From Acanthosoma haemorrhoidale (Eukaryota > Arthropoda > Insecta > Hemiptera > Acanthosomatidae): a stretch of DNA of 64,000 nt. The translations under genes and the position numbers were made by a program. The stretch is taken from contig OV884014.1 of the NCBI GenBank assembly GCA_930367205.1, positions 72,767,104 through 72,831,103 of the forward strand, read 5' to 3'. Numbering within the stretch: position 1 is the stretch's first letter; the number at the start of each line of letters is the position of its first letter. Below the pieces are notes generated by a model, which saw only the letters and a list, made by a program, of their open reading frames with translations, was not told the DNA's origin and did no database searches. Of this stretch, positions 26,817 through 39,200 are shown one piece after another.

Positions 26817-27782
26817 GCCGGTCCCAAGGATAATCTGCATCCTTCCGTCCTCAGGCTAAGGCCATCGGGTTCCAGCTTCAGAGTATCGACTGCTAAGTCG
26901 CAAGTGAGACAATATCCCAGTGAAAATGCCGAAGTATTACGAAAAAACTTTAACAATAAGTAATATTACCTACGATATCACTAGTTTTCATTGTTTAAAT
27001 AGATTTATATTTAATCTTACTTTACAAAGAAGTGTAAAATATAAATTCATTTAATAAGATTTATTATTTTTCTTATGATTTATTTCTCTAGGGTTATTAG
27101 TTTTTCTTTTATTTTTGAAAGATAACGAGAAATAGTTTCACATTGTATAAATATTTCTTAACACTTCGAGTATTTGCCAACTTCCTTTTTGAACATATAT
27201 CGTACAGTGGTCATAAAAGAGCCTATTGTGATAAAAACTCTACAAAAAAATAAAACTGGAGTTAAGGACTTGTACAAACATCCATTTCGTATTTTAATTT
27301 AATTTTTCCTCATAGTCGACTTGACCAATATGAATAATTAAGTATTTTATACCCGCTTCCTTTGTTACAATGGTATGTATATTCATGTAATATGTTTATA
27401 TCAATAAATATGTATTTCTTCTGAAAGACTGAGGAGCGTGCGGTTTAATTCAAGCCACGAATGGATATTATTCCCAAATTGTTATTTGTCATTTGCATTG
27501 TTATAAAAGAATTGTTAATATATTTTTTAATTATATGGCGTACTTGTTAACAACTTTATCGGCATTTCTAGCGCAGGTTTCTGTTTTATGGATGTTAAAG
27601 TGATTAAGAACGTAATGTAATCTGAACTGAAGTGTATTTAGTGATATGAATGTAATTGTCATCATCAAAATCAAAATGTATTTGATTTTGTATTGAAATG
27701 CGTAATATTAACAATAACGCCTAATCGCAATTATATATTTTTAATATAACAATCTTTTCTTGTGAAAACAATGTAAAATAAA
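26817..27782 (+). other. 3' UTR of the receptor gene, with polyadenylation signals
   Basis: AT-rich sequence after the TAA stop. AATAAA signals lie at about 27,249, at 27,403-27,408 and at 27,777-27,782. The end actually used cannot be told from the sequence alone. Confidence 0.5.
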
Positions 27783-30624
27783 ATCATATTTAATCTTAAA
27801 CATTGGCCTTTTACCACTCCAAGTACGTTATTTTGATTTTGATAGCATTTATATTTTAGTATAGTAAGAACAGATCTATTTATAATGATAATTAATGCCT
27901 ACGAAATTGGCAAAAAATAAAACAATTTATATATAAAAATAAAAAGATCGAAGAGACTCCAAAAAATTTGGTTATTCTATTAACTAGGCTTAAGGTAATA
28001 TATGCAATACATTGATTAATATATATATATATATATTTCTTAAAATATAATATTATACATTTTTATAAGTATAAATTTTAATCTATTTTAAGTTATATAC
28101 TTTGAACGTGTATATATTGTGTATAGTGTGATATATTTTATGCTAATAATTATTATTCAATTAACATATATTATATACCCTTTACTTACTTCCAGACATG
28201 TATTTATTCCCTACAATTTCGATTAAAAATAAATATAATATGAATTTAATTGTTTGTTTTTTTTATCCCTTCTGTCTAAAATATACCATAACGTTTAAAA
28301 CCAGGTAAAACTTTTTTAAGAAATATTTTCATAAAATATAAAATATTGAAGATAATCTTCAATAATTTCAATAAGAGTCACGATATGAATAAGCATAAAA
28401 AGCATATCAATTATTGATACACATATATTATAAATTTAAAGCCTAATAAGGTTAAAAAATAGTGTTTTTATTGAAAATAAGTGTCAATGTTATTAATTCA
28501 TGTTCTATTTCAAATATTTCATTAGTTTTATTGAATAACAATTCTACCAATGAAACTTTGACGGTGGTAATTCCATATGTCTCTAAAAATTTTACTGAAA
28601 AACATGTTTATTCTCAGGAGTTGGACCATCCACCCCAGAATTAGCCAGGTAGATGGCAGATTACGCTTTTATAATAACGTGGTAAGGAAAATATTTGGTA
28701 TTTTATTGGAAAAAGAAATCCATAACCAGCATATCAAAGAATATTTTTAATTTAATTATTTACAAAACGACTAATTGTATTTTATTTGACTGCGATTTCA
28801 TCCATGAGTTTTTATCTTGGCGTTGTCTTTAGTATAAAACAGCATTTATCGTACATATATATTTAATGCAATTTAGCAAACAAATATTGTATCTGCAAAA
28901 CCATATGAGGAAGGAAGTTTAACACAATTATTGATGTAGTGAATAAATTAAGTAGAATACAAAATTGACTGTGGGTTAAAATACAATAATGAGATAACAT
29001 CCTTCTAGAAATGGTATAAATAAATAAGAAAAAAAAAGTATAACACACGTTTAAATTAAAGGAAATAATAAAGAAGAGGATACTATTGATAAAATTAAAA
29101 ACATAAATATTAGTGGTTACTATTTTAAAAGATTTCAGCCATGGCTTTATCGACAGAACAGTCTAATGTTAATCTGTGTAATGTTTGTGACCGTATACAG
29201 TTTAAAAAAAATGTAACGATGGAGATAACAGTTCCAGTTGTTTCGTTTTTTTAATCCATTGAAACATTAAAAAAATTATTATCTTCAACTCGTTGCAATG
29301 AAATTTAAATCAGTAAAACCCTTTAAAAAAATAAACAAATGAGAATAAGAAGAATAATGTTATAGCTTGTCCTTATTATGTACTTCTCATTCTGTCGTTT
29401 TTGAACATTTCGTCTGTAACTGTTCCTTAGGATATAATAAGGGCTGTCGGGCTAAATGTCTGTTTTATAAGAGCCCTTTATTGCAACAAGACACGAGAAT
29501 GTAATTTAGCCAAATGGGGTGCCTTAGGCCGGGGGTACATGGCACTGTTTCACGAGTGGCTTCATAATACAAACAGCATTATCCTGAATATTCCGGAGAA
29601 TATTAGGGACCTCTCCTCCCCCCCCCCGCCAACCGAACAGCCCAAATACTTAAGGCCACATTTCCCCCTACCCCTGCACCGTATGAGAACCAACTGAATG
29701 AAGCAGCATTTAGGGAATTCTGCCTCCACTCCCAACAGCTAGTCCTAATTTCACACGAAATTAAACTAAAATATCTTGTATACTGAGCTGCTGCCGAGCA
29801 CAGCTGGAGTTTTGTCTTTTAGCCTCATTTAATTAACACCAAGTATCACTGAGTGTCCAGTGATCATCTCACTTAACGAACGTAACCGTTTTCAGGATCT
29901 ATTAATTAATAAAATAAACGTAAATAAAAACTTTATTTTCTTCTTTTTTCCTTACAAATTCAAATGGAATTACTTATTGTATTTATATGAATTAGTATAT
30001 GTTAAGTGAGAAGTCAAGTTTCCGAACTTAAAACTGTTCATTCACTGCTGCCACAAACAAATCTAAGGTTATCTTCATATCCTTAGAAGTAAGACCAAAT
30101 GTCTCATTCTAATTAAACCAGTCATCACCACAAACACAATTCTTAAAATACGTTTACGATATACATAGTTTTTTAATACTAAAACTTCATTGCTAGCCGT
30201 GAGTATATGAGTAGAAGAGTTTGAAGAGGTCCTTCTAACTTACGCTAGGACCTGATGCAAACATGCATTGTATGTCGAAACTTTGTCCACTAATAATAAA
30301 TAGCCTTTATGTAAATAATAGATTTCGATAAAACCCTGCAGGCAAACTTCAGAATGGTGGCCGTTACTCAAGTCCTTATACCTTAATAACGATATTTACA
30401 GAATTTTCTAATAGTAGGAAAAATTAAAAACTGAATCAATTACAAAATAAAAATAAGAAGTAAGCCAAATAAAAAAATATTTTAAATTAAATTAAATGAT
30501 TCCTTAAGGTTATAAAAAATCAAATGTTTATCTACATACATACAGAACTGATACATACATAGAGAACGGTTACCCTTCAAACGATCAAAAATTTTGGCAT
30601 AATATAAAAATATTATTAACCTAT
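27783..30624. other. AT-rich non-coding stretch
   Basis: Very AT-rich, with short TA runs (28,019-28,036) and no credible gene. A GC-richer block lies at about 29,510-29,820, and a hammerhead-like motif at 30,252-30,281. Confidence 0.55.
30252..30281 (+). ncRNA. Hammerhead-like motif, retroelement remnant
   Basis: Reads CTGATGC (core CTGATGA with one change), a hairpin ACAT/ATGT with a 7-nt loop, then C-GAAAC. Its layout resembles the motifs at 8116 and 47,878. Probably an inactive remnant. Confidence 0.3.
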
Positions 30625-31680
30625 TACATTAGTTAGAATATGGAATCAGTATGAAATAGAAACAGCAAAACCTACTCAAATAAAAACATATAATGTTAAG
30701 AAACACATGTTTTCTTCCTTTCTGAGTATCGTTTGAGAAAAGTTTTACTCTAATTACCAATCTTCAGTAATAATGGTAATGAGTAACTACTGTTCAGTTA
30801 GAATATGACTCAGTTTGAGAAAAGAGAAACTCTTGAGTTTCAGGGGGTTGTCAGTCGTCAGTCAATAAACGTAGATATTTTCGTGTGGTGAGGGTCCCAT
30901 TCTGAAGTTTTTGATCTGTTACGTTTTCTGTGGGTTTTTTTACAAGTGAAACTGCATACTGGTTCTTGTAGGGTATCAATGATTGGATGACTGAATCGTA
31001 AAATATAAGTTTGTTTTTGGGAATGGAACATTTTGAAGATGATTTTTTCTGTTCTCCAATGAACATGTTCTGCGGATATAAAACCGCATTGACAGTGGAA
31101 CGTTGGCGGTTGATTGGAATGTCGGTGACTGAAATGTGGCATGCACTTTGTAAAATTTATTTCATCTGACCTCAGTTTGATTTTTAATTTCCAGTTTTTC
31201 CAATACAAGCTCTGTCGTCATTGTATGGAGAGTTGTTACTTTCGGGTATGTTGAAAATTGGAAACAGTCTCCCCATTAATTATTCGCCTTCACTTTCTAT
31301 TTTATTAATAAAACCAGCCCCTGATAAGTAATTGATGTCTTGAATGGAACTACCACGTAAATGTAATTTACAGTAGAAGTGGTGTTGTTTTCATTGACTT
31401 GAGTGTAAAATTGTCATAGACGAGGGTGTGAGGAGCGGATAGAGGCAACAGACCTTGGGATAAAATACACAGCAGCACAATGTCGGTTAGTGTCGCTGGT
31501 GGAGAGTTTTGACACGGCTTTCACTTCTGACACCGATGCTTCACAAAATGCAGACCTCATTATTGGAGAAATGAAGTTCAAATCAATGAATGTTTCCTGA
31601 AGGGGATGACTAAGCTCTAAGAAATGAACCAGATAACTAGGCACCAGGACCTTCGATACAGAGTCATACCTACTCACCCA
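30625..31680 (-). mobile_element. Degenerate non-LTR retrotransposon, unidentified family, 3' part
   Basis: The 30,625-30,832 stretch is repeated directly at 34,410-34,575 and looks like a shared 3' UTR read on the minus strand. Inward of it a minus-strand frame (30,858-31,208) has PPTFHCQCGFISAEHVHW, resembling the Cys/His tail after RNase H in I/R1-type elements. A further frame (31,414-31,677) ends in CAAVYFIPRS, faintly RNase H-like. The frames are broken by stops. Clade assignment is weak. Confidence 0.4.
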
Positions 31681-31837
31681 AGGATAGGTAACTCTCAGCG
31701 AAGACGTCTCTCCATTAGCGCATGATCTGCAGCTATACTGGTTCAGCTCTACGTAAGAAGAGCCAAGTAGATTCGATTGTTAAAAAACGTAAATTGTTAA
31801 AAATGTTCATAAATTTCTTTCAGTATTATCATTAGTG

Positions 31838-32780
31838 ATGTCCAAAAAAAAAATAAAAAAACGGTCAAGGTCTCTGGGACCAACACCTACTCCGTCGCCT
31901 ATAAAACGAAAGCCATGAAGATCTAACAGAAATGTGCCTGTAAATTCTTCAGCACCCAGCAGCCCAATGGAAGAATTATCAATCAAAACAACAAACAAAT
32001 GTTGAGTCCCCACGTTTTCACGCTCAACAGTTATGAGGTGTTAAAAAATAATGAAGTAGAGGACATATACTCTACTCAAACTCCCACACAGCCCAAGCCA
32101 CCTGCGACATTTATACGTAACATTAGTAATTTTAAATTGCTATGTACTCAAATGAGCAAAATCGTAGGTACGGGCAAATACACGTGCCTCAATCGGTCTC
32201 GGGACACGGAAATTTCTCCGGACACTGCCGATACATATAGAGCGATAGTTAAATGCTTGGAAGAAACCAAGCCTGATTTCTATACTTACCAGTTAAAACA
32301 GGAAAGATTGCTAAGAGTTGTGATCAAAAATCTTCACCCGACCACTCCAGCTGATGAAATTGAAGACGAACTATCAGCTCTCGGTTTCAAATTTCAAACG
32401 TTTTACGTGAAGACAGGGTACGAGACGAAGCGACCAAGAAACCGTTGCCCTTCTTCTTTGTCGATCTAGAGCGAACATCAGGAGTAGAAAAAATCTATGA
32501 ACTTTCCCACATGCATTACACAAAAGTACAGGTCGAAAAGCCTTACCCGAAACGCGACATAGTCTAATGTCATAATTGCCAGCCATATGGCCACACGAAA
32601 TCATACTGCCACCACCCTCCCAGGTGTGTAAAGTGCATTGGGGCGCACAAAATTGAATTGTGCAAAAAGCTTCTGCATGAAATCACCTATTGTATGCTTG
32701 CTCTGCCAGCAAAGCCACCTGACCAACTGCAAGGGCTGCGAGGCTTACAGAAAGAAGGCTGGAGTCCAGGAGTGAACAAC
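31838..32780 (+). pseudogene. Jockey gag-like nucleocapsid protein, frameshifted
   Basis: The longest frame (31,999-32,469) covers a Jockey gag region ending in LKQERLLRVVIKNLHPTTPA, the domain before the zinc knuckles. A shift near 32,430 moves to a frame with FFFVDLERTSGVEKIYEL, and a stop near 32,565 follows. Next come two CCHC knuckles (CHNCQPYGHTKSYC and CVKCIGAHKIELC, about 32,570-32,655). A third (CLLCQQSHLTNC, about 32,698-32,733) lies in yet another frame. Gag would coat the element RNA and carry it to the chromosome. At least three frame disruptions make it a pseudogene. Confidence 0.85.
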
Positions 32781-33045
32781 GCCTTCAGCTAGAAGAGGAG
32801 AAACAAGCAACAAGAAGCGGTCCAGCCAGAAATTCAAGGCCTTCAGTCTCTTTTTCTGGTGTAGTTTGGAACAGAGAGCAGTAACATGCACTGCCCACTA
32901 TCTCGCATATTCCTCCACCTACAAGTTCTTTGGATCTCGCCAGCCTTTTAACCTCATTTTTTTATAGAGGTCTGCACCCTAATTACACCTCTAGTAGAAA
33001 ATTTCCCTTGTCTCTTACCTTATCCTCGTTAAAGAAAACCCATAA

Positions 33046-33800
33046 GTGAATCCTTCCGACTCCTTATCCATTCTTCTTTGGAATGCGAATGGTGTTTGCA
33101 ACCACACTAACGAACTGGTGGCACTACTCAATGACATAAACATAGACGTAGCTCTCATTACTGAAACAAGACTTAATAGTAAACGACCATTTACCGTTCG
33201 ACAGTACCAGACTTATCGAACTGATCACCCTGATGGAAGAGCTCTTGCAGGTACTGCTGTCATTGTCTATAACTCCATTTCCCATCACATAGTTCCTTTG
33301 GTAGCACATGATTTCCTTCAGTCCACTGCAGTGTCAATCAGTAACCTCCCTTTTCCCTTACACTAGCATCAGTGTACTGCCTTCCCAATAAATCCATTTC
33401 CGATTCCCAATTCATCTCCTTTCTAGACTCCATCGGACGTCGTTTTTTTGTGGGTGAGGACTTTTAAGGACTTCTTGGGCGAAGCACCAACATTGGGGGT
33501 CATGTTCCACGAATACACGAGGACGTGCTTTGCTGCCTGCACTAACACGAAAAGATTGCTACACTATCTCTTCTGACACAGCCACCGACTGGCCATCAGA
33601 TCCCAACCAAAATCAAGATCTCCTTGACCTTTTCTTCTACAATAGTTTAGGAACACTAAACTGTTCATTGACGCGCCTCGATGACCTCTCCTCCGATCAT
33701 AGTCCTTTAGTATTAGCCATTTCCCTACAACCAATTCACAAACTGCCTCCTCCATCATTTATTAGGGCCCAATTCACTGGGACCACTTCCTCTAGATTCT
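33046..33800 (+). pseudogene. Jockey ORF2 N-terminus: AP-type endonuclease, broken
   Basis: The first frame (33,046-33,366) opens at GTG, where ATG would be expected, with SILLWNANGVCNHTNEL and ALITETRL, the N-terminal Asn and Glu catalytic blocks of exonuclease/endonuclease/phosphatase-family nucleases. After frame breaks, 33,530-33,814 carries DLLDLFFYNSLG and ends the domain with LSSDHSPLVLAI, which contains the SDH catalytic motif. The enzyme nicks chromosomal DNA to prime insertion. Order and spacing match Jockey, but at least two breaks inactivate it. Confidence 0.87.
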
Positions 33801-33895
33801 TACAGATTACATAGACCTCAAAGTGTCCCTAGAAAAATCCCAAGATCTAGACGATGCAGTGCCTTCATTCACTACTCTGGTCCTCTAGGTTGGTA

Positions 33896-34409
33896 ATATA
33901 TGTTACCATAGTTGGTTACTCTGGGTCCAGAGGTTGGCTTGGGAGACATCGTCACCCCATCGTCATCAAAAAATTCACAATCATAATTGTTTATTTAGCA
34001 TCTCAAAGATCTAATCCAATCTAAAAGAATTATATATATAGTATTATCATAAGTTTGTTGGACATTTTTGTTTGAAGCAAGTAGTTATGTTTTGTAGATA
34101 TGAGGTTAGGATTGTGGAAGAAGACTATAGAAGCTATTATGTATTTGAGTATTGTTGTTCCGTTGATTCATGTGATTTCTGATATTTAATAAAATTGTTA
34201 TTGTCATGGTTCACTATAATTTGTATTAGTTATTTGTTAAGCATAAGTTTTCAAACTAAAAAAGCCTAAAATATGTTATTGAAATTTTGAATCCTCATTG
34301 TGGATATTCCATTAATAATAATAATTTTGTGACACGACCTGCCTTTGGTAGGTGGACTAAATTATCAACCCTAGACATATTACCTTATGATTTAACTTCG
34401 AATCCTCAC
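33896..34409. other. Unassigned sequence between retroelement remnants
   Basis: AT-rich, no coding potential seen. Confidence 0.5.
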
Positions 34410-34740
34410 ATTAGTTTGAATATGAAACAGATACAGCAAAGCCTACACAAATAAGAACATACAATGTTAAGCAACACATTCCTTCTAGTAGAGTATCGTG
34501 GGAGAAAAATTTTACCGTAATAATACTTTTTTAGTAACTACTTTTCAGTTAAATATGACTCAGTTTGAAAAAAATTTTATTACGGGTTGAATGCTTTATA
34601 ATTGCTAAATAATGGTCAGCTGGCAATATGGATGCCCTTAGGAGTATCGTACCTTTCCAACAGTAAAGCATAGACCCTGAAGTTACAGACATCAGAAAAA
34701 AAATTGAAATGTGGGATACATCCTCAATCAAGGTTCGTAT
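34410..34740 (-). mobile_element. Second 3' end of the unidentified retroelement family
   Basis: 34,410-34,575 resembles 30,625-30,832 in the same orientation. Shared blocks include CAGCAAA-CCTAC-CAAATAA, TACAATGTTAAG and AATATGACTCAGTTTGA. The part toward 34,740 may be residual coding sequence but is not recognisable. Confidence 0.45.
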
Positions 34741-35697
34741 ATTGAAAACCTTATGGCAGTTCAGTCATTTTTTTTTTGTAATAGACCCCGCGCACAAATA
34801 ATGTATTATCAATCAGGACATCTAGATCTCAAATTTAATATTTTACTCTATGTGAAAGGATAATATTTACTTTTTAGTTTCAACACCTACTCTTCCTGAA
34901 TTATGCGGTCCTGGTTCTACTGTGCACGGAACAGAACAATTTATCATTGCTCTGCATGATGCATGACGTTTCACATTAGCCTACTGGTTCTAGCTTCCCG
35001 GTTCCCTTGGAATACAAAAGATTATTGGGATCCTGCTATAAATCCCCAAGTGCGAAATAGGAGCGTCTAAGGATTTATCTGCTATAGGCGAGCCCGGAGA
35101 TCCACACGAAGGAGATTAGGATATCGCGAACAGACCTGTAACTGCTAATAACCCTGGGGTCCTAACTTACTAACGAGCCGCTTCCAATCAGCACTAGCAA
35201 TACTAAATCAGGCCCGAGTCTCGCCTGCGAACTGTTAATCCCCTTGCATTAATTGACCCCGATCCCTGAGAGGGATTAGTCTATTTATCCTCTCTTTCCT
35301 CCCGTTCTAGGAGGTGTTAATCACAAGCTAGGATGGATTTATTGCCAGCCTATCTTTTTGTAAGAAAATATCTATTTTCACTATTTATAGAGAGCGGATC
35401 AGGGTATATTGTACAGTAATCAACTATAAAGATATGCTAATGTTCACTTTTTTTCACCAATGTTTCATCAATGTTGGACATTCTTTGAGAGTAAATAAAC
35501 AATTTTTATGTACATCGGACTGTAATGGAGGCTAAGTGTAACCCGAGATAAATAATCCCGAAGTACTACGAAGAAGAGATGCTGAGTGTAAAACTTTGAA
35601 TGATGTCCCTTAGTTGAACTTTATAAACAGAATAGTTTACCGTTTAATTGCCACTTACAAATATTAGTTTAGTAAGGACTGCTCTCCGTTAGACTCC

Positions 35698-35782
35698 GTG
35701 GTCTAATGGTCAGCACTCTTGACTATTAACTAGATCTTCTTAGTCGATTAGATTCGAATTTTCGTTTCCGAGTGTTTGTGTC
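35698..35782 (+). repeat. tRNA-derived, SINE-like fragment
   Basis: TGGTCTAATGG is a perfect RNA polymerase III A box, and about 50 bases on is a degenerate B box (GATTCGAATTT). Arms do not pair well, so it is more likely a decayed SINE or pseudo-tRNA than a functional tRNA. Confidence 0.4.
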
Positions 35783-36097
35783 AGGTAGGGGTTGACTCAA
35801 TTGCGTAAGGTATAATGATTTTTAAAAAACTCAATTAAACCCTAAACAAAATGACAATTAATCTTATTTTTATTTTTGCTATAAGCGATAAAAAAGTGTA
35901 CATTGTGTAATTATAGCGAACTAATAAATCAACTAATACTATTTTCATTAGTACATATATATTACTAGAGCCCTGTGGCTGAGCGACGTCGGATAGTTGG
36001 AACTCAACTGTACTTCAGAACAAATATCTGTGGGTGTTCATTGACAGGACTCAAAAATCAAAATAAAATAAACCGACAGTTCAATACGACATGAATG

Positions 36098-36290
36098 ACA
36101 TGAGTGCTTGAGGGCGAAGGGCTTCCAGTGATAACTCCTTATAATAGTATTTAGGATTACCAGATCTCATTCCACCTTCGCCTAAGTCGTCGTGGAGTAC
36201 TATGAGGTAAGTCAGGTGTGGAAAGCTCCCACATAATTGGGTTGAACGACCAGGTAGTTTGTCGTGAAACCATCTGTACTAATTGTCGTC
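36098..36290 (+). repeat. Dispersed repeat, unknown family, copy 2
   Basis: Partner of 2350-2535, with the block GGAGTACTATGAGGTAAGTC (36,195-36,214) as the best anchor. A tRNA-like A box (TGGCTGAGCGACGTCGG, near 35,981) lies about 110 bp upstream and could belong to the same element. Confidence 0.5.
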
Positions 36291-39200
36291 TGTCTGTGCT
36301 GTTATTCTGTATTCTGAAATTACGGAATGTGGTGCTGTTATTAGCCTGAGAACTTTGTCATATAAATCTAACTATTAAAAAATAAGTCACGAGGATCGCA
36401 AGCAGAAAAAGAAGACAGTTTATTAAACAAACTAAAATTGGATGCTTAAAGGAAATAATATTAAGTCCATGTAATTGTCCAAATGCATTGACATTTATTT
36501 TCATGATATATTTATATCTTGTTTTAAATAAATTAAAGTCTTACCGCAATACATTTCACCGTTTTATTTTATGATTAAGACAATAACCACTAAAAAATAG
36601 ACTCTTGAGTAGCACAGCTACAAATTGAAACCGACAACCGTGCACTTAACAGCTCATCAAGTATTCAAGGTATGAGAGGTGAAGGTGGATATCACTATTA
36701 CACAGGGCAGACCTAACGACCAGACATTAAAGTAGATTGGCCGCCTGGGGTGTGAATAGTGGATGGGTCTCCTGGAATTGGAAGACGCCGACTCCCACCC
36801 CCTTCTGGACGGCATAAATCCCAGCCTGGACACTTATAGAGGGGTGCACTGCCGAAGGATACAATGGATCTTGTGTCTATGTCCAAGTGATAGCTGTAAT
36901 CCTAGCCCTCATAGTCTGTTAGGGTGGCATCTTGCAGGGATGGATGGTGTTAGGGGGTGAGAGGATCCGAGATGCCCTGGTCCAATTAGAGGGTGGTAGC
37001 AGGAGTGGTTTTATGAGACTGGGGTGTAGAGAAAATAGACATTTTAATATTATTTTGCTCCATTCTAGAGTGAAACTAAAATTAAATGTAGTAGGATATG
37101 AGACACACATGACAAGCATTGAACAAAACAATTTATTTGTAATATTTACAGAAAAAAAGCCTTAGTTTATAATAAAATGTATGATTTAACAAGAGCTTAC
37201 AGCTGATTTTAATGGCAATTTTAAAATGTGTATTAAAAACCATTTTAAAATAACCGAACTGGTATGACCCCTAGCAAGGGACTTATATACATATGAGTAC
37301 CAAAAGAACTATGTGGCCCATCGCCTAGTAAGTTCTTTACATAGATTTGCCCTTCTTCACTGAAGTCTGTAACTTCGATTCGTCATTTAGAAATGGGAAA
37401 AATGTTTCTTTAAACCCGAATTATAATTCCTAATTAAATAAATTTATTTTATGTATTTACATAATAAAAAATAATCTTATGCTAATATGAAACGCGTCTA
37501 GTCTAAAAACAAACGACTAACCTTATATACTTAAAGGATTATACTTAAACGATTCATTGAACTTCTTATAAATTTTAATTTAGGAGAAATATAAATAAGG
37601 AATACCTAAATGGATGATAATGATGATGGATACAATATGTAGGATATAATCATCTTTGGATACTGCAACTTAACTGTTGGCGTATACCTTGGTTTGGCCA
37701 ATTCTATTATTAAAAAGTTATTTTGAATTATTTTAAGCTTTATGATACAGTTGTGACTGACTAAGCTAGGGGCTGCGTAAGTTAATATGGGAGTTAATAA
37801 CACATTTTAAGTGAGTAGTTCAGTGTGTGGATCAAGCTTAGAATTTCCAAGCACATACACTGGTCCACAAAACAAGTGGAAAGAAAAATTCAAATATTTC
37901 CTTCCTAGCAAAACTACTTCGGCATTTAATTCTTTTTCAATAAAAATTAAACGTTTTTAGTAATAAGGGGCTATAAATATGAAAATTCCCACTTTTAAAT
38001 TATTATGAACTAATATTACTTTTGATTTGCTAAAACTTGTATGAGGTTAAATGTCTTGATGAATACTATTATTTACTTTGGAAATGATAATAGAGAAATA
38101 AGAAACATATACATAAATGCGTTAATGGAGAGATAATAACAAATATAAAGTATAAGGTAACAGCAAAACCCAACACAAAGTGCTTGTCAGTTGAATCAAC
38201 AAATCATTAATTTAGTTAGTATGTCATCACCTTTCATGAAAATAGTAGGTTCTTATGAAAACAGACACGACTTTTAGTGATTATCTGAACAACAAACAAA
38301 ATATTGACTATTTTATTGTATTTATCTTTAAGTGAAGAATTTATTAGTGTAGAATTATCTTCGAGGTAGACAGATTTGTAAGTTACGATAATAACTTATT
38401 GGTCTGTTTTAGAAAGTGTTATAGTCGTATAGCTGAAAATAGATAGTTTAAACAGTTTTTAACTGTGCCCAGATGTGAAATATTACGAGGCAGTAGCACT
38501 TTTCCTTACAAGAACGGAAATTTTCCCCTCCACAACAGGGCGATTGTTCCGTTATGCACAATGCAACTGTTATTGCAATGCGGAGCCGTGTCTACACAAA
38601 GAGGAAAAGATACAAAATAAGCGAAGGAGCTGCGAACGCCTCAATGAAAAGGACGCCGAGCTTAGCCGGGGGATTCCAGTGTCCCAGGTTATCTCCTCGG
38701 CGCAGTTTTTCAGGGGAGTGGAAGAAGCCATTGTAGGGTTTTGGCAGAACAAAGGAAAGGAGAGCGTGTTATTCTGGCACCTTCTACCAAGTTGGGGATA
38801 TTAAAATGATAAGCCAATGCAAAGCCCAAGGGTAGTATCGGTAAGCTTCAGGAAAAAGAAGCTAAAATAGTTTTATTGGAGTACTTAATGGTTTAGTAAG
38901 CTGTTATATGTTCATGTTTATTATATTGCTGGTTTCTTATAACTTATCGCCCTCAAATAATTACTGTAAGAAAATGTGGTAAGTTATTTTTTGAAGTACC
39001 ATTTAATGATTTATATTCCAATCACCTGATGCACGCGGACCCCAACAAAGAGAGTAGAGAGAAAAAAGATAATTTTTTATTTCGTTTTTTAGTACATAGG
39101 CTAATTTACGTAGAGTTGCCAGACACCAAAGCGCCTCCGAACTAAAACTATGTAATTAATAAACTAAATAATAAAAAAAAAAAAAAACTCAAAAAAATAA

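Larger units (their letters stand above)
31838..33895 (+). mobile_element. Jockey-like non-LTR retrotransposon, 5' half (gag and endonuclease)
   Basis: On the + strand it starts with an ATG at 31,838 (Lys/Arg-rich N-terminus). It then runs through gag with zinc knuckles and an AP-type endonuclease, and stops near 33,895 before any reverse transcriptase, so the 3' half is missing or lost. Several frameshifts and stops are present. It sits between two 3' ends of another retroelement family, suggesting nested insertion. Confidence 0.85.
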
